The position numbers and the translations under genes are program-made. Below the pieces are notes generated by a model. The model worked only from the letters and a program-made list of their open reading frames with translations. It was not told where the DNA came from and did not search any database. From assembly GCF_000710915.1 (NCBI RefSeq), contig NZ_BAUA01000046.1, forward strand, positions 52,299-116,298: a DNA stretch of 64,000 nt, read 5' to 3'. The first letter of the stretch is position 1; every line of letters starts with the position of its first letter. This DNA comes from Nocardia brasiliensis IFM 10847 (lineage in GTDB: Bacteria > Actinomycetota > Actinomycetes > Mycobacteriales > Mycobacteriaceae). Positions 8,382-20,757 of this stretch are shown one piece after another.

Positions 8382-10040
8382 ATGGCAACTCAACTTGGTA
8401 ACAAGGTCAGCGCACAGGCGGACTCCGCCGACGAGCGATATCGCGCCGCCGCGTTCCTGAAGCGGTCGATCAACAAGGTCTTCCCGACCCACTGGTCGTT
8501 CCTGCTCGGCGAGATCGCGCTGTACAGCTTCATCATTCTGCTGCTGTCGGGCATCTACCTGACCCTCTACTTCGACCCGTCGATGACCGAGGTCGTCTAC
8601 GACGGGTCCTATCAGCCGCTACGCGGTGTCACCATGTCGCGAGCGTACGAGACGGCGCTCAACATCTCCTTCGAGGTGCGCGGCGGCCTGTTCGTCCGGC
8701 AGGTCCACCATTGGGCCGCACTGCTTTTCGCGGCATCGATCATCGTGCACCTGTTCCGCGTGTTCTTCACCGGCGCGTTCCGCAAGCCGCGTGAGGCGAA
8801 CTGGGTGATCGGCTCGCTGCTGCTGATCCTGGCCATGTTCGAGGGCTACTTCGGCTACTCGCTGCCCGACGATCTGCTCTCCGGCACCGGCCTGCGCGCC
8901 GCGTTCTCGTCCATCACCTTGGGCATGCCGATCATCGGCACCTGGCTGCACTGGTTGATGTTCGGTGGCGACTACCCGGGCACCATCATCATTCCGCGCC
9001 TGTTCATCGCGCACGTGCTGCTGTTCCCCGGCATCATGCTCGCGTTGATCGCCGCGCACATCGCGCTCGTCTGGTACCAGAAGCACACCCAGTACCCCGG
9101 CCCGGGTCGCACCGAGAAGAACGTGATCGGCGCCCGTATCGTCCCCGTGTTCTCGCTGGATCAGGGTGCGTTCTTCGCCTTCACGCTCGGCATCGTCGCG
9201 ATCATGAGCGGCGTCTTCCAGATCAACGCGATCTGGACCATGGGTCCCTACAACCCCGCACAGATCTCCGCGGGCTCACAGCCGGACTTCTACATGATGT
9301 GGACCGACGGCATGATGCGTCTGATCCCGCCGTGGGAGCTGTATCTGGGCCGCTACACGGTGCCCGCGCCGGTCTGGGGCGCACTGCTCATGGGCGTGGT
9401 GTTCACGGTGCTGATCACCTACCCGTGGATCGAGAAACGGCTCACCCGCGACACCGCGGCGCACCACAACCTGCTGCAGCGTCCGCGTGACGTGCCGGTG
9501 CGCACCGCGATCGGCGCGATGGCGATCGCCTTCTACGTGGTGCTCACGCTGTCCTGCGTGAACGACATCGTCGCCTACAAATTCGACATCTCGCTGAACG
9601 CGACCACCTGGACCGGCCGGATCGGCCTGCTCCTGCTGCCGCCGCTGGCCTACTTCGTCGCCTACCGCGTCTGCCTCGGCTTGCAGCGCAGCGACCGGGC
9701 AGTGCTGGAGCACGGCGTGGAGACCGGCGTGATCAAGCGCCTGCCGCACGGCGAGTACATCGAGATCCACCAGCCGCTGGGCCCGGTCGACGAGCACGGC
9801 CACCCGATCCCGCTGGAATACCAGGGCGCACCGGTCCCCAAGAAGATGAGCAAGCTCGGCCTGGCCGGCAAACCCGGCACCGGCAGCTTCCTGCGGGCCG
9901 ACCCCTGGCAGGAGTCGGAGCGCAATCACGAAACCGACCACGCCGAAGAGCGCAAGCAACTCGCTGTGCTGCGCGATTACCAGGAACGAGATCAGCGCAA
10001 CGGCAATGGTTCCCACGGAAACGGTTCGCCCGATAGCTGA
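8382..10040 (+). CDS. qcrB: Cytochrome b subunit of a cytochrome bc1 complex (QcrB), orphan paralogue
   Basis: 552 residues from ATG 8382. Actinobacterial QcrB oxidises menaquinol in the bcc-aa3 supercomplex in the plasma membrane. All four heme-ligand His residues are visible in two helices ([18 protein letters not shown] and [21 protein letters not shown]). The [16 protein letters not shown] segment, the quinol-site PPWELY (PEWY equivalent), and the long hydrophilic C-terminal tail of actinobacterial QcrB are all present. The usual partners qcrC, qcrA and ctaE are absent here; neighbours are a WS/DGAT gene and the caspase/NTPase gene, whose stop lies two bases away on the other strand. It is therefore likely a second copy, not the housekeeping one. 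Confidence 0.92.
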   Translation: MATQLGNKVSAQADSADERYRAAAFLKRSINKVFPTHWSFLLGEIALYSFIILLLSGIYLTLYFDPSMTEVVYDGSYQPLRGVTMSRAYETALNISFEVRGGLFVRQVHHWAALLFAASIIVHLFRVFFTGAFRKPREANWVIGSLLLILAMFEGYFGYSLPDDLLSGTGLRAAFSSITLGMPIIGTWLHWLMFGGDYPGTIIIPRLFIAHVLLFPGIMLALIAAHIALVWYQKHTQYPGPGRTEKNVIGARIVPVFSLDQGAFFAFTLGIVAIMSGVFQINAIWTMGPYNPAQISAGSQPDFYMMWTDGMMRLIPPWELYLGRYTVPAPVWGALLMGVVFTVLITYPWIEKRLTRDTAAHHNLLQRPRDVPVRTAIGAMAIAFYVVLTLSCVNDIVAYKFDISLNATTWTGRIGLLLLPPLAYFVAYRVCLGLQRSDRAVLEHGVETGVIKRLPHGEYIEIHQPLGPVDEHGHPIPLEYQGAPVPKKMSKLGLAGKPGTGSFLRADPWQESERNHETDHAEERKQLAVLRDYQERDQRNGNGSHGNGSPDS

Positions 10041-10041
10041 C

Positions 10042-13014
10042 CTAGTCTGCGGCTTGTTTTGATTTCCATAAAGTGAGCTGGTCGTTTGTGGCAGCCACCT
10101 CGGGGTGCTCGGGCCCCAGCAGCCGCAAACGATCACGCAGAAGTTCCGCGAAACCAGTTACAGCCGCCGCTACGTCGCCGCTTCGTCCGCGCCATGCCGC
10201 AAGGTTATGGCGCGCCCGGAGCGTGTCGGGGTGATCGGGTCCTTGAACCCGGAGTCGGTCGGCGAGCAGCGCTGCATACCCGGCGACCGCCCCCGCCACA
10301 TCGCCACTCTCGCCCCGCCACGCGGCAAGATTTCCGCGCGCGGCGAGAGTGTCGAGATGGTCGGGTCCGATCAGCTTCGGCAGGTCGTGCACTAGCGAAT
10401 CCAATTCGCGCACAGCTTCTTCAAGGTGCCCTTCGCGCGCACGCAGATTCGCGAGATTCTGACGGGTGTTCAAAGTCAGAAGTGAGTCCGGCCCGAACAC
10501 CCGGATACAGTCGGCAAGCACCGCCTCCAGTCCTTGGATCGCTCCGGCCCGGTTACCGCTCAACCCCTGCCAATACGAGAGGTTGCGCCGCGTCGCCAAC
10601 GTATCCAGATCATCGGGTCCAAGGATTCGCAAACTATCCACAAGCAACTGCTCATATTCAGCCACGGCTGCGGCTACGTCGCCGCTTTCACCGCGCCAGT
10701 CGGCCAGATCGTCTCGGACGTCGAGAGTATCCGGGTGGTCCGGCCCCAGCACTCGCACACAGTCCACGAGCAGTCGCTCGAATTCTCGAACAGCTTCGTC
10801 GACACCACCACAGCTTCCCCGCCAATGCGCCAAACAGCCTCGGATCAGCAAGATCTCGACCTCATCGGAGCCGATCGATGCCGAACTCTCGGCCAGCAGG
10901 CTCTCGAAACCTGCCACGGCAGCAGACAAATCGCCGGATTCCCCTAGCCAATGAGCGAGATGGAATCGGGCGGTGCGGCAATCGGGATGTACCGATCCGA
11001 GCGTCTCCACGAAAAGCGGAAGCCACGCGGACCACATGTCTCGGTTATCACTGGCCCGCACGGTCTCCGAAGTGGCAAGCAGTTGCACGGCTGCCTCGGA
11101 ATCTCCACAGGCCAAATGATGGCGGACGCCCGCGGCGCGGGCGTACTCCGCCGTGGGACCGCCACTTGCCGCGAGTATCGCGGTCGAGATCGCTCGATGC
11201 GCAGCGGTCTCCGACACGCCCAGCCGGGCGGCTTCCTTCTGCGTGGAGTCCACAAAGTCTTGATGGCTCAGCCCCAGCATCTCATGCCCGGTTCCCGAGT
11301 TGCCCCTGCTGACCAGGACCCCGAACTCGACCACGATGTCACGTATGTCCCGAACAGGGAGCTGGTGGCCGAGCACAGCCACAGCATCGTGCAACAGCTC
11401 GACAGGCAATATCGGACCCGAACCCGCGGCGGCGAGAACGGCCAGCACCGCCGCGATCACGCTGATCGGCGCAGGCGCACTCGGCCCGAGCGCGCAACGG
11501 ATCCGTTCCTCGAGCAACCCCGTGAGGCCACCGTCTGCGACAACCTCGAGAACGCGGTCGTCGCTGATCTCGTTCAGCAGCCGGGCGAGCAGCCAACCAC
11601 CGGCATCGGTCTGCTGCAACAACTCGGCGACTCGTTGTTCCCGGAGCGGATCGCTTCGACGCTCACGCGTCGCGATCGATCGGACGATTTCTCCTGCCGT
11701 AGGTGGACGCAGCTCGACGCGGTGCATATCCGCGAAGGTGGGCAGTTCGTCGATACCGGTCCCGGAACGGATCCCGACGATGAGCCTCACGTGCGCAAGC
11801 TCCGCTCGACCCACGAGGTCCGCGATGGCACTCACGATCAGCTGCCGCACACCGGGTTCGGCCTGGTCGATCCCATCGATCACGAGATTGACCGGCTCCC
11901 AATTCGATTCGATGCGTGCCAACGGTTCGAGCACCAACAGATCGAACACATCAGCGGTCTCATCGTCTGCGCCGGCGGCCATGACGGCCGCGGCAACGGA
12001 AGCAAAGCCGTCCACGCGACGGCGCATCTGGTCGTGCAACTCTCGTGCAAGCGATTCGATCGAGCTGGCCGCCGAGACGAACGCCGCCGCCGCGATGTAC
12101 TCGGAGGTGAACCGGGGCCGCGCCAGAGAGGTGGGGCGGATCAACAACGACATCAGCGTCGATTTGCCGGACCCCGCCGGACCGACCACCCCGCGCAATC
12201 GATGGGAGCCATCGTTCACGATCTCGGCGAGATGGCGCCGCATGGTCTCGGTGATGAGCAGGCCGTTAGTGAGCTGATCCACCAAACCGGCTGTGGGCCT
12301 TCCCCACACCGCATCGTTTCGGCGCGCCGCGTTGGGAACCAACCACAGGCCTGGATCGCCCCCGTAAGCGACGCCGAGATGCCCGGGGATTTGCCGAGTG
12401 CACTCGAGTTCCAACGGATCGAGCAGGTCTGCAGGCAAGAGATTCTCCCCACGCAAGGGCAGACCTCGATCGAAGACCGACACCGTGGTTCGAGTGAAAC
12501 ACCCGCCGTACGCAGCGTCGTCGCCGGTCGCCACCAGCAACTCGATCCGTCGCGCGGACAACTCGATCCGATCGGTCAAGTGCCGGGCCGCACCACTCAG
12601 ACTCTGCTGTGTCTCACAGGCGTCGATCAGCACGATCAATCCGTCGACGGCATGTCTGTCCAACTGCTCGCTCAGCACCTGAACAACGTGCAGCGCGGTA
12701 TCGGACTCCGGGTGCAACGGGGAGTCATGCGCGAGAAGAAAGAAGTTACCGCCACCGGTAGCCACGCCATGTCCGATAAAACTCACCAGTAGCGCGGCCT
12801 GCCGCTGGGCGGCGAGGGCGAAGGCAGCTTTGACCTCTGCCACCAACTCGAGAGTCGTCGGGTTCAGCAGTGGCCCGTCGGTGCTGCGCGCAGATTCCCA
12901 CTCACCCAACGTCGTCAAACGGGAATGCAGGTCAGTGGCTAGTTGTAATGGAAAGCCCAACTCGCCCAGAGCTTTACACTCAGACCCAACGACGAGCGCA
13001 AGCCTCCCACCCAT
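10042..13014 (-). CDS. Caspase-like peptidase fused to NACHT/STAND-type NTPase and TPR repeats
   Basis: 990 residues from ATG 13014. N-terminal caspase-like (peptidase C14) domain, residues 1-230: catalytic His in SFIGHG (His82) and Cys in LIDACETQQS (Cys133). Central NTPase: P-loop GPAGSGKST at 278-286, Walker B LVIDGID at 377-383. Residues about 665-985 are a series of TPR-like repeats of about 42 residues with recurring HPDTL-x-R-NLA-W-GESGD motifs. This is effector-switch-sensor architecture as in STAND regulators and several antiphage or cell-death proteins (family knowledge). Role in defence is inference; no partner substrate gene is recognised. It stands alone apart from a DUF397 gene upstream. 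Confidence 0.85.
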   Translation of the reverse strand: MGGRLALVVGSECKALGELGFPLQLATDLHSRLTTLGEWESARSTDGPLLNPTTLELVAEVKAAFALAAQRQAALLVSFIGHGVATGGGNFFLLAHDSPLHPESDTALHVVQVLSEQLDRHAVDGLIVLIDACETQQSLSGAARHLTDRIELSARRIELLVATGDDAAYGGCFTRTTVSVFDRGLPLRGENLLPADLLDPLELECTRQIPGHLGVAYGGDPGLWLVPNAARRNDAVWGRPTAGLVDQLTNGLLITETMRRHLAEIVNDGSHRLRGVVGPAGSGKSTLMSLLIRPTSLARPRFTSEYIAAAAFVSAASSIESLARELHDQMRRRVDGFASVAAAVMAAGADDETADVFDLLVLEPLARIESNWEPVNLVIDGIDQAEPGVRQLIVSAIADLVGRAELAHVRLIVGIRSGTGIDELPTFADMHRVELRPPTAGEIVRSIATRERRSDPLREQRVAELLQQTDAGGWLLARLLNEISDDRVLEVVADGGLTGLLEERIRCALGPSAPAPISVIAAVLAVLAAAGSGPILPVELLHDAVAVLGHQLPVRDIRDIVVEFGVLVSRGNSGTGHEMLGLSHQDFVDSTQKEAARLGVSETAAHRAISTAILAASGGPTAEYARAAGVRHHLACGDSEAAVQLLATSETVRASDNRDMWSAWLPLFVETLGSVHPDCRTARFHLAHWLGESGDLSAAVAGFESLLAESSASIGSDEVEILLIRGCLAHWRGSCGGVDEAVREFERLLVDCVRVLGPDHPDTLDVRDDLADWRGESGDVAAAVAEYEQLLVDSLRILGPDDLDTLATRRNLSYWQGLSGNRAGAIQGLEAVLADCIRVFGPDSLLTLNTRQNLANLRAREGHLEEAVRELDSLVHDLPKLIGPDHLDTLAARGNLAAWRGESGDVAGAVAGYAALLADRLRVQGPDHPDTLRARHNLAAWRGRSGDVAAAVTGFAELLRDRLRLLGPEHPEVAATNDQLTLWKSKQAAD

Positions 13015-13138
13015 GGTACGAAGATACCGGGCCGCCTACCCTTTGATGCCAGGATCGAGCCGAAACGAACGTCCGAGGAATGAACACCGAGGTTGCCTCA
13101 AGCCGACAAGGACCCGAGGCAGATACGGAGCCGGAAGT

Positions 13139-13348
13139 TCAGATGCCCCTGAAGTCTCCCGTCAAGATCCCACCGAGGAACGCGTCCCACTCACGCGGAG
13201 TGAAGGCGAGTACCGGACCGCGTCCAAGTGCCTTGGTGTCGCGAACGGCCACATTGCCACCATCGAGGAAGGCGACTTCGACACATGCCCCGTCGGGTCC
13301 ACTAAAGCTACTCTTACGCCAAACAGCGCCCGTCAGATCAACTTTCAC
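13139..13348 (-). CDS. DUF397 domain protein
   Basis: 69 residues from GTG 13348, preceded by GGAG at 8 nt. The DUF397 signature is complete: VDLTGAVWRKSSFSG, then CVEVAFL, VAVRDTKALGRGPVLAFTPREWDAFL. In actinobacteria these small proteins usually pair with XRE-type DNA-binding proteins and affect development or regulation; no such partner is visible here. The same frame extends upstream to GTG 13468 with a Cys-rich stretch, which I consider non-coding because of the good internal start. Same strand as the caspase/NTPase gene, 124 bp upstream of it; co-transcription is possible. Confidence 0.85.
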   Translation of the reverse strand: MKVDLTGAVWRKSSFSGPDGACVEVAFLDGGNVAVRDTKALGRGPVLAFTPREWDAFLGGILTGDFRGI

Positions 13349-13769
13349 GGCACTAGCTCCTTCGCCTGCGTCGAGAACGAGAATTACCTGACATGATTCC
13401 GCTCGCACCGGACACTCACAGGGGCCACCGCATGCGTTTAATGCGCAGTGTTGGCACGCGGTTTCCACGGTGCGACATCATCACCCCGTACTACTAGGTG
13501 CAAACACCATTCTCAAGGGCTGCCCCCGCGACTAGACCTTAGCAGGTCTATCGAAAGTTTGCCCACTTCTTGCTGTTTCAAACATTCGCATCTGCCACGT
13601 TTGCGAAGATTAACAGTTGCGGAAACATTGCCAGCTCATAGCGAGCATTCCCGTCGGCGCTCTTCGGGTAACTTTTGATCGGATGTAATTGCTCCGTGAT
13701 CCGTCAAAAGTTCTTTCTTTGGACAACGTCTCATCGACGACATCGCCGGCACCGGGCATGATGGAAGGC
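13349..13769. other. Intergenic region with an imperfect inverted repeat
   Basis: About 420 bp, visibly lower in GC than the neighbours from 13500 to 13720. An inverted repeat, AACTTTTGATCGGAT (13670-13684) and ATCCGTCAAAAGTT (13699-13712), with one indel, lies about 60 bp before the DUF309 start. It could be an operator or a transcription pause hairpin. No protein-like frame seen. Confidence 0.4.
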
Positions 13770-14255
13770 ATGGTTGACCGCGATCGCGACGATGCAGGTC
13801 GCGCCCGGAACTCTCGTCCGCGAGACCGGTTGGGGCGCCCACTGCCGTCCGGAAGTGTCGGAGTTGCCCGAATTCCCGATGATCTTGAATTACCCCCGCA
13901 GCAAACACTCATCTTCGCTCAGCAACTGCTGGACGATGGTTTGGCATTCAACGCGCACGAGGTATTAGAGGCCGCGTGGAAGAACGGACCGTTCGCCGAA
14001 CGGATGCTGTGGCAGGCTCTCGCACAGCTCGCTGTCGGTGTCACACACATCCAGCGCGGTAATCCGAAGGGCGCGCGCACCCTGCTGACCCGCGCGGTGA
14101 CCCGTCTGACCGAGTTCCGGCCCGAGGATGAGGCCGACGCGCCGTACGGCATCGACCGCGCCGGGCTCGTCGCCTACGCCGAGGCGCTGCTCGCCGCCGT
14201 CGACGCGCAACGTCCGATCGCACCCGAGGAGCTCAAGCCGCGGCTGTGCGGCTGA
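13770..14255 (+). CDS. DUF309 family protein
   Basis: 161 residues from ATG 13770 (MVDRDRDDAGRARNSRPRDR), the start used by family members; ATG 13758 and 13689 are upstream alternatives. The DUF309 core is clear: LLDDGLAFNAHEVLEAAWKN (conserved FxAHEVLE with His/Glu), then LWQALAQLAVGVTHIQRGNPKGA. The family is a small helical domain of unknown function, often next to tRNA-related or reductase genes. It precedes gluQRS by 48 bp on the same strand and may share its transcript. Confidence 0.85.
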   Translation: MVDRDRDDAGRARNSRPRDRLGRPLPSGSVGVARIPDDLELPPQQTLIFAQQLLDDGLAFNAHEVLEAAWKNGPFAERMLWQALAQLAVGVTHIQRGNPKGARTLLTRAVTRLTEFRPEDEADAPYGIDRAGLVAYAEALLAAVDAQRPIAPEELKPRLCG

Positions 14256-14303
14256 CCTCTACGATGGCGTGCGTGCCCACGTCGTTGCTGACACATCGGG
14301 CTC

Positions 14304-15221
14304 GTGTCTGAACCGGGCGCGGGCCGTTACGCCCCGAGCCCGTCCGGCGATCTGCACGTGGGCAACCTGCGCACCGCCCTACTCGCTTGGGCCTTCGCCC
14401 GATCGACCGGGCGCGATTTCCTGATCCGGGTCGAGGATCTCGACCGGGTCCGCCCGGGCGCCGAGGAACGACAGCTGGCCGATCTGGCCGCGATCGGACT
14501 GGACTGGGACGGCCCGGTGGTCCGGCAATCCGAGCGGCGCCCGCTCTACGAGGCCGCGATCGATCGGCTCACCGCCGCCGGGCGCACCTACGAATGTTTC
14601 TGCACGCGAAGAGAAATACAGCAGGCGGTGACGGCCCCGCACGGCCCGATGGGCGCCTACCCGGGTACCTGCCGCACGCTGACCGCGCAGGCACGAGCGG
14701 CGTTCCTGGCCGAAGGACGATCGGCCGCGTCGCGGCTACGGTCCACGGCGACCGAATTCGAGATCGTCGACGAACTGCACGGGCGCTACCGCGGCGCGGT
14801 GGACGACGTGGTGCTGCGGCGCGGCGACGGCGTTCCCGCGTACAACCTCGCGGTGGTGGTCGACGATGCGGCGCAGGGCGTCGATCAAGTGGTGCGCGGA
14901 GACGACCTGCTCTCCTCCACACCGCGCCAGGCCTACCTGGCGACGCTGCTCGAGTTGCCGGTCCCGCGCTACGCCCACGTCCCGCTCGTGCTCAATACCG
15001 AGGGCAAGCGGCTTGCCAAACGGGACGGCGCGGTGACCCTCGCGGACCAGCTGGCCCTCGGCAACACGCCCGAACAGATAGTGGCGGCGATCGCCGCCTC
15101 GCTCGGCTACGCGGCGACCTCGTCGGCAGAGCTCCTCGACAGTTTCGACCCGGCACATCTGCCGCGCGAACCGTGGATACTCGACGGGAATGGGTTGTTG
15201 CAACGCAGTCGATGTCCGTAA
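14304..15221 (+). CDS. gluQRS: Glutamyl-Q tRNA(Asp) synthetase (GluQRS)
   Basis: 305 residues, GTG start. This truncated GluRS paralogue activates glutamate and attaches it to queuosine-34 of tRNA(Asp). Class I signature HVGN at residues 18-21 (HIGH) and KRLAKRDG (KMSKS-like). The zinc-binding set is complete: Cys98, Cys100, Tyr119, Cys123. The anticodon-binding half of GluRS is absent, as expected for GluQRS. It lies 2.3 kb from the Q-precursor transporter and 3 kb from tgt, so the queuosine pathway is locally grouped. Followed by the RDD gene at 47 bp. Confidence 0.93.
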   Translation: MSEPGAGRYAPSPSGDLHVGNLRTALLAWAFARSTGRDFLIRVEDLDRVRPGAEERQLADLAAIGLDWDGPVVRQSERRPLYEAAIDRLTAAGRTYECFCTRREIQQAVTAPHGPMGAYPGTCRTLTAQARAAFLAEGRSAASRLRSTATEFEIVDELHGRYRGAVDDVVLRRGDGVPAYNLAVVVDDAAQGVDQVVRGDDLLSSTPRQAYLATLLELPVPRYAHVPLVLNTEGKRLAKRDGAVTLADQLALGNTPEQIVAAIAASLGYAATSSAELLDSFDPAHLPREPWILDGNGLLQRSRCP

Positions 15222-15268
15222 CGTACGCATTCGTCCAACTACTGATCACTCGACGAGGACAAACAACT

Positions 15269-15982
15269 ATGACAAGCGGTGGGTACGACCCCAACCAGTA
15301 TCCGCAGGGCGGGCAGCCGTATGGGCAGCCGTACCCGCAAGGCGGCCAGCAATATCCGCAAGGCGGTCAGCAGTATCCGCAGGGCGGCCAACAGTTCCCC
15401 CAGGGCGGTCAGCCGCAGTACGGTCAGCAGCCGCAATACGGTCAGCAGCCCCAGTACGGCCAGCAGCCGCAATACGGTCAGCAGCCGCAATACGGCCAGC
15501 AGCCGCAGGATGCGTACGGCCAGTACCCGCAGCAACCGGGCGGCTTCAACAACTACGGCGGCCAGCCGGGTGACCTCGGCACCCGCATCGGCGCGCGTGT
15601 CATCGACGCCCTCATCCTCTATATCCCGTACTTCATCATCTACATCCTGGTGAAGAACAGCCTCGGCCTGACCATCGGCCTCGGCCTGCTCTGGACCCTG
15701 GTTCAGCTCGGCTACTTCGTCGGCATGGAGACCTCGCAGGGCACCACGCTCGGCAAAAAGGTGCTCGGCCTGAAGGTGCTCGCGCCCGGCGGCGCGGCCA
15801 AGATCGATCCGGTCACCTCGCTGAAGCGCAACGTGTTCGTCGCGGCGAACATCATCCCGTGCGTCGGCGGTCTGGTCTCGCTGGTGCTCGCCATCTACAT
15901 CATGGTCACCATCTCGCAGGACCCGAACAAGCAGGGCTGGCACGACAAGTTCGCCGGCGGCACCCAGGTCGTCAAGGCCTGA
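15269..15982 (+). CDS. RDD family membrane protein with Gln/Pro/Gly/Tyr-rich repeats
   Basis: 237 residues from ATG 15269 (GAGG box at about 10 nt). Residues 1-95 are low complexity: several QQYPQGG-type units and then five QYGQQP-type units, encoded by clean direct DNA repeats at about 15340-15510. Residues 100-237 are an RDD domain: LGTRIGARVIDALILY (the conserved R and D), hydrophobic segments, and GTTLGKKVLGLKV. RDD proteins are transport-like membrane proteins of mostly unknown role; the Tyr/Gln/Pro tail is cytoplasmic and may mediate interactions. Repeat number is likely to vary between strains. Confidence 0.9.
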   Translation: MTSGGYDPNQYPQGGQPYGQPYPQGGQQYPQGGQQYPQGGQQFPQGGQPQYGQQPQYGQQPQYGQQPQYGQQPQYGQQPQDAYGQYPQQPGGFNNYGGQPGDLGTRIGARVIDALILYIPYFIIYILVKNSLGLTIGLGLLWTLVQLGYFVGMETSQGTTLGKKVLGLKVLAPGGAAKIDPVTSLKRNVFVAANIIPCVGGLVSLVLAIYIMVTISQDPNKQGWHDKFAGGTQVVKA

Positions 15983-16006
15983 CGCCGATCGGCCGCAGTA
16001 CGCGAG

Positions 16007-16039
16007 CAGGGGCGCACCCGATATCCGGGTGCGCCCCTG
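16007..16039. terminator. Bidirectional hairpin terminator
   Basis: Perfect 14-bp stem CAGGGGCGCACCCG / CGGGTGCGCCCCTG with loop ATATC, between the convergent RDD and DUF4190 genes. Confidence 0.8.
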
Positions 16040-16052
16040 ACGTTTTCGCGGG

Positions 16053-16577
16053 TCAGGCTCCGCTGACCCCCGCGATGATCACCACGACGAACCACAGGAC
16101 GGCGAGCACGATCATGCCGACGCCGATCCAGATGCCGGCCAGCGCCATGCCGCGGCCTTCCTGACCGGTCTGCTTGATCTGGCCCAGCGCGACGACGCCG
16201 AGGATGATGCCGACGATCGAGCCGATACCGCAGGTGAAGAATCCGACCAGCGAGGAGATCAGCGCGCCGATCGCCATGCCGTTGGTGCCCTGCTGCTGCG
16301 GCACCCCGTACGGCTGATACGCGGGCTGGTACCCGTAGTTCGGCTGCGGCTGGCCATAGGGCTGGGCCGGCTGCTGATACCCCGGCTGGTACTGCGGTTG
16401 CGGCGGGGGTGTCATCGGCTGGGCGGGCTGCTGCGGGTATTGCGGCGCCGACGGGTATCCGGATGGTTGCTCAGCGTTCGGGTATTGCGGAACCGAGCTG
16501 GACGCCCCCGATTCCGGCGACACGCCTTGGCCACCGTACTGCTTCCACCATTCGTCGGAATCGCCGGGATTCGTCAT
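16053..16577 (-). CDS. DUF4190 membrane protein with Pro/Gln/Tyr-rich N-terminus
   Basis: 174 residues from ATG 16577 (MTNPGDSDEWWKQYGG). Residues 1-95 are rich in Pro, Gln and Tyr (repeated PQYQPGYQQP-like units), followed by two membrane segments in the DUF4190 pattern (GMAIGALISSLVGFFTCGIG, then a Gly-rich hairpin and GIWIGVGMIVLAVLWFVVVI). Its disordered tail resembles that of the convergent RDD protein, so the two may interact with the same partner. Its start is only 29 bp from that of the Q-precursor transporter, reading away; TACCCT at about 7 nt before the ATG could be a -10 of a leaderless transcript. Confidence 0.85.
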   Translation of the reverse strand: MTNPGDSDEWWKQYGGQGVSPESGASSSVPQYPNAEQPSGYPSAPQYPQQPAQPMTPPPQPQYQPGYQQPAQPYGQPQPNYGYQPAYQPYGVPQQQGTNGMAIGALISSLVGFFTCGIGSIVGIILGVVALGQIKQTGQEGRGMALAGIWIGVGMIVLAVLWFVVVIIAGVSGA

Positions 16578-16606
16578 TGCTACAGGGTATTCCACAACCT
16601 GGTTGG

Positions 16607-17386
16607 ATGAAGCCCGTGAGTCAGCTCAATGAAACCGAAGTCCCAGAACCTGGGCGCCCCGCACCGGAACATGCGGCATTTGCCCAGGTGGCGCGGGGGT
16701 ACTACACACCGATCGTGGCGTTGTTCACGGCGACCCTGATCATCTCCAATATCTGCGCGACCAAGGGCGTGCAGTTCTTCACCGACCACTCGGTGAAAAT
16801 CGGCCCGATCGAGGTGCTGCCGATCAGCACCGACGGCGCCTGGTTCCTGTTCCCCCTCGCCTACATCCTCGGCGATGTCCTCAGCGAGATCTACGGCTTC
16901 AAATCGGCCCGCCGGGCGATCTACTACGGCTTCGGCGTCCTGCTGCTGACCGTGGTGTGCTTCAAGATCGCGATCGAGTTGCCCGCCGCGAGCTTCTACG
17001 AGAATCAGGACGCGTTCCGCACCGTCATCGGCACCACGCCCCAGCTCGTCGCCGCCGGCCTGGCCGGCTACTTCGTCGGCGAGATGCTGAACTCCGCGAC
17101 GCTGGTGCTGATCAAGGAAAAGACCAAGGAAAAGCACCTGTGGGCGCGGCTGATCGGTTCCACCGTGGTCGGCGAATTCGGTGACACCCTGATCTTCTGC
17201 TCGATCGCCGCCACCGCCATCGGCATCGACTCGTGGAGCCAGTTCGTCAACTACGTGATCGTCGGCTTCCTCTGGAAGACCCTCGCCGAGGTCATCGTGC
17301 TGCCGATCACCTATCGCGTGATCGCCTGGCTGAAGAAGCACGAGCCGACGTACGCGCCCAGCGAGAACTCCGCACTACTCAGCTGA
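16607..17386 (+). CDS. yhhQ: Queuosine precursor transporter (YhhQ/VUT family)
   Basis: 259 residues from ATG 16607 (MKPVSQLNETEV); GTG 16616 is an alternative. Six or so membrane helices with family hallmarks: ISNICATKGVQFF, FPLAYILGDVLSEIYGFKSARRAIYYGF, FVGEMLNSATLVLIKEKT, GSTVVGEFGDTLIF, and VGFLWKTLAEVIVLPITY. YhhQ imports preQ0/preQ1 or related bases for tRNA modification. Placed next to tgt and near gluQRS, it completes a salvage set, and no queC/D/E/F genes are seen. Shares a 29-bp divergent promoter region with the DUF4190 gene. Confidence 0.92.
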   Translation: MKPVSQLNETEVPEPGRPAPEHAAFAQVARGYYTPIVALFTATLIISNICATKGVQFFTDHSVKIGPIEVLPISTDGAWFLFPLAYILGDVLSEIYGFKSARRAIYYGFGVLLLTVVCFKIAIELPAASFYENQDAFRTVIGTTPQLVAAGLAGYFVGEMLNSATLVLIKEKTKEKHLWARLIGSTVVGEFGDTLIFCSIAATAIGIDSWSQFVNYVIVGFLWKTLAEVIVLPITYRVIAWLKKHEPTYAPSENSALLS

Positions 17387-17414
17387 TTCGTCCTCGGCCG
17401 CGGTCGGGTGCACG

Positions 17415-20753
<3,339 letters not shown>

Positions 20754-20757
<4 letters not shown>

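Noticed and set aside
15340..15510. A CRISPR-like array of short direct repeats
   Set aside because: The repeats have no spacers and encode in-frame QQYPQGG and QYGQQP units of the RDD protein.
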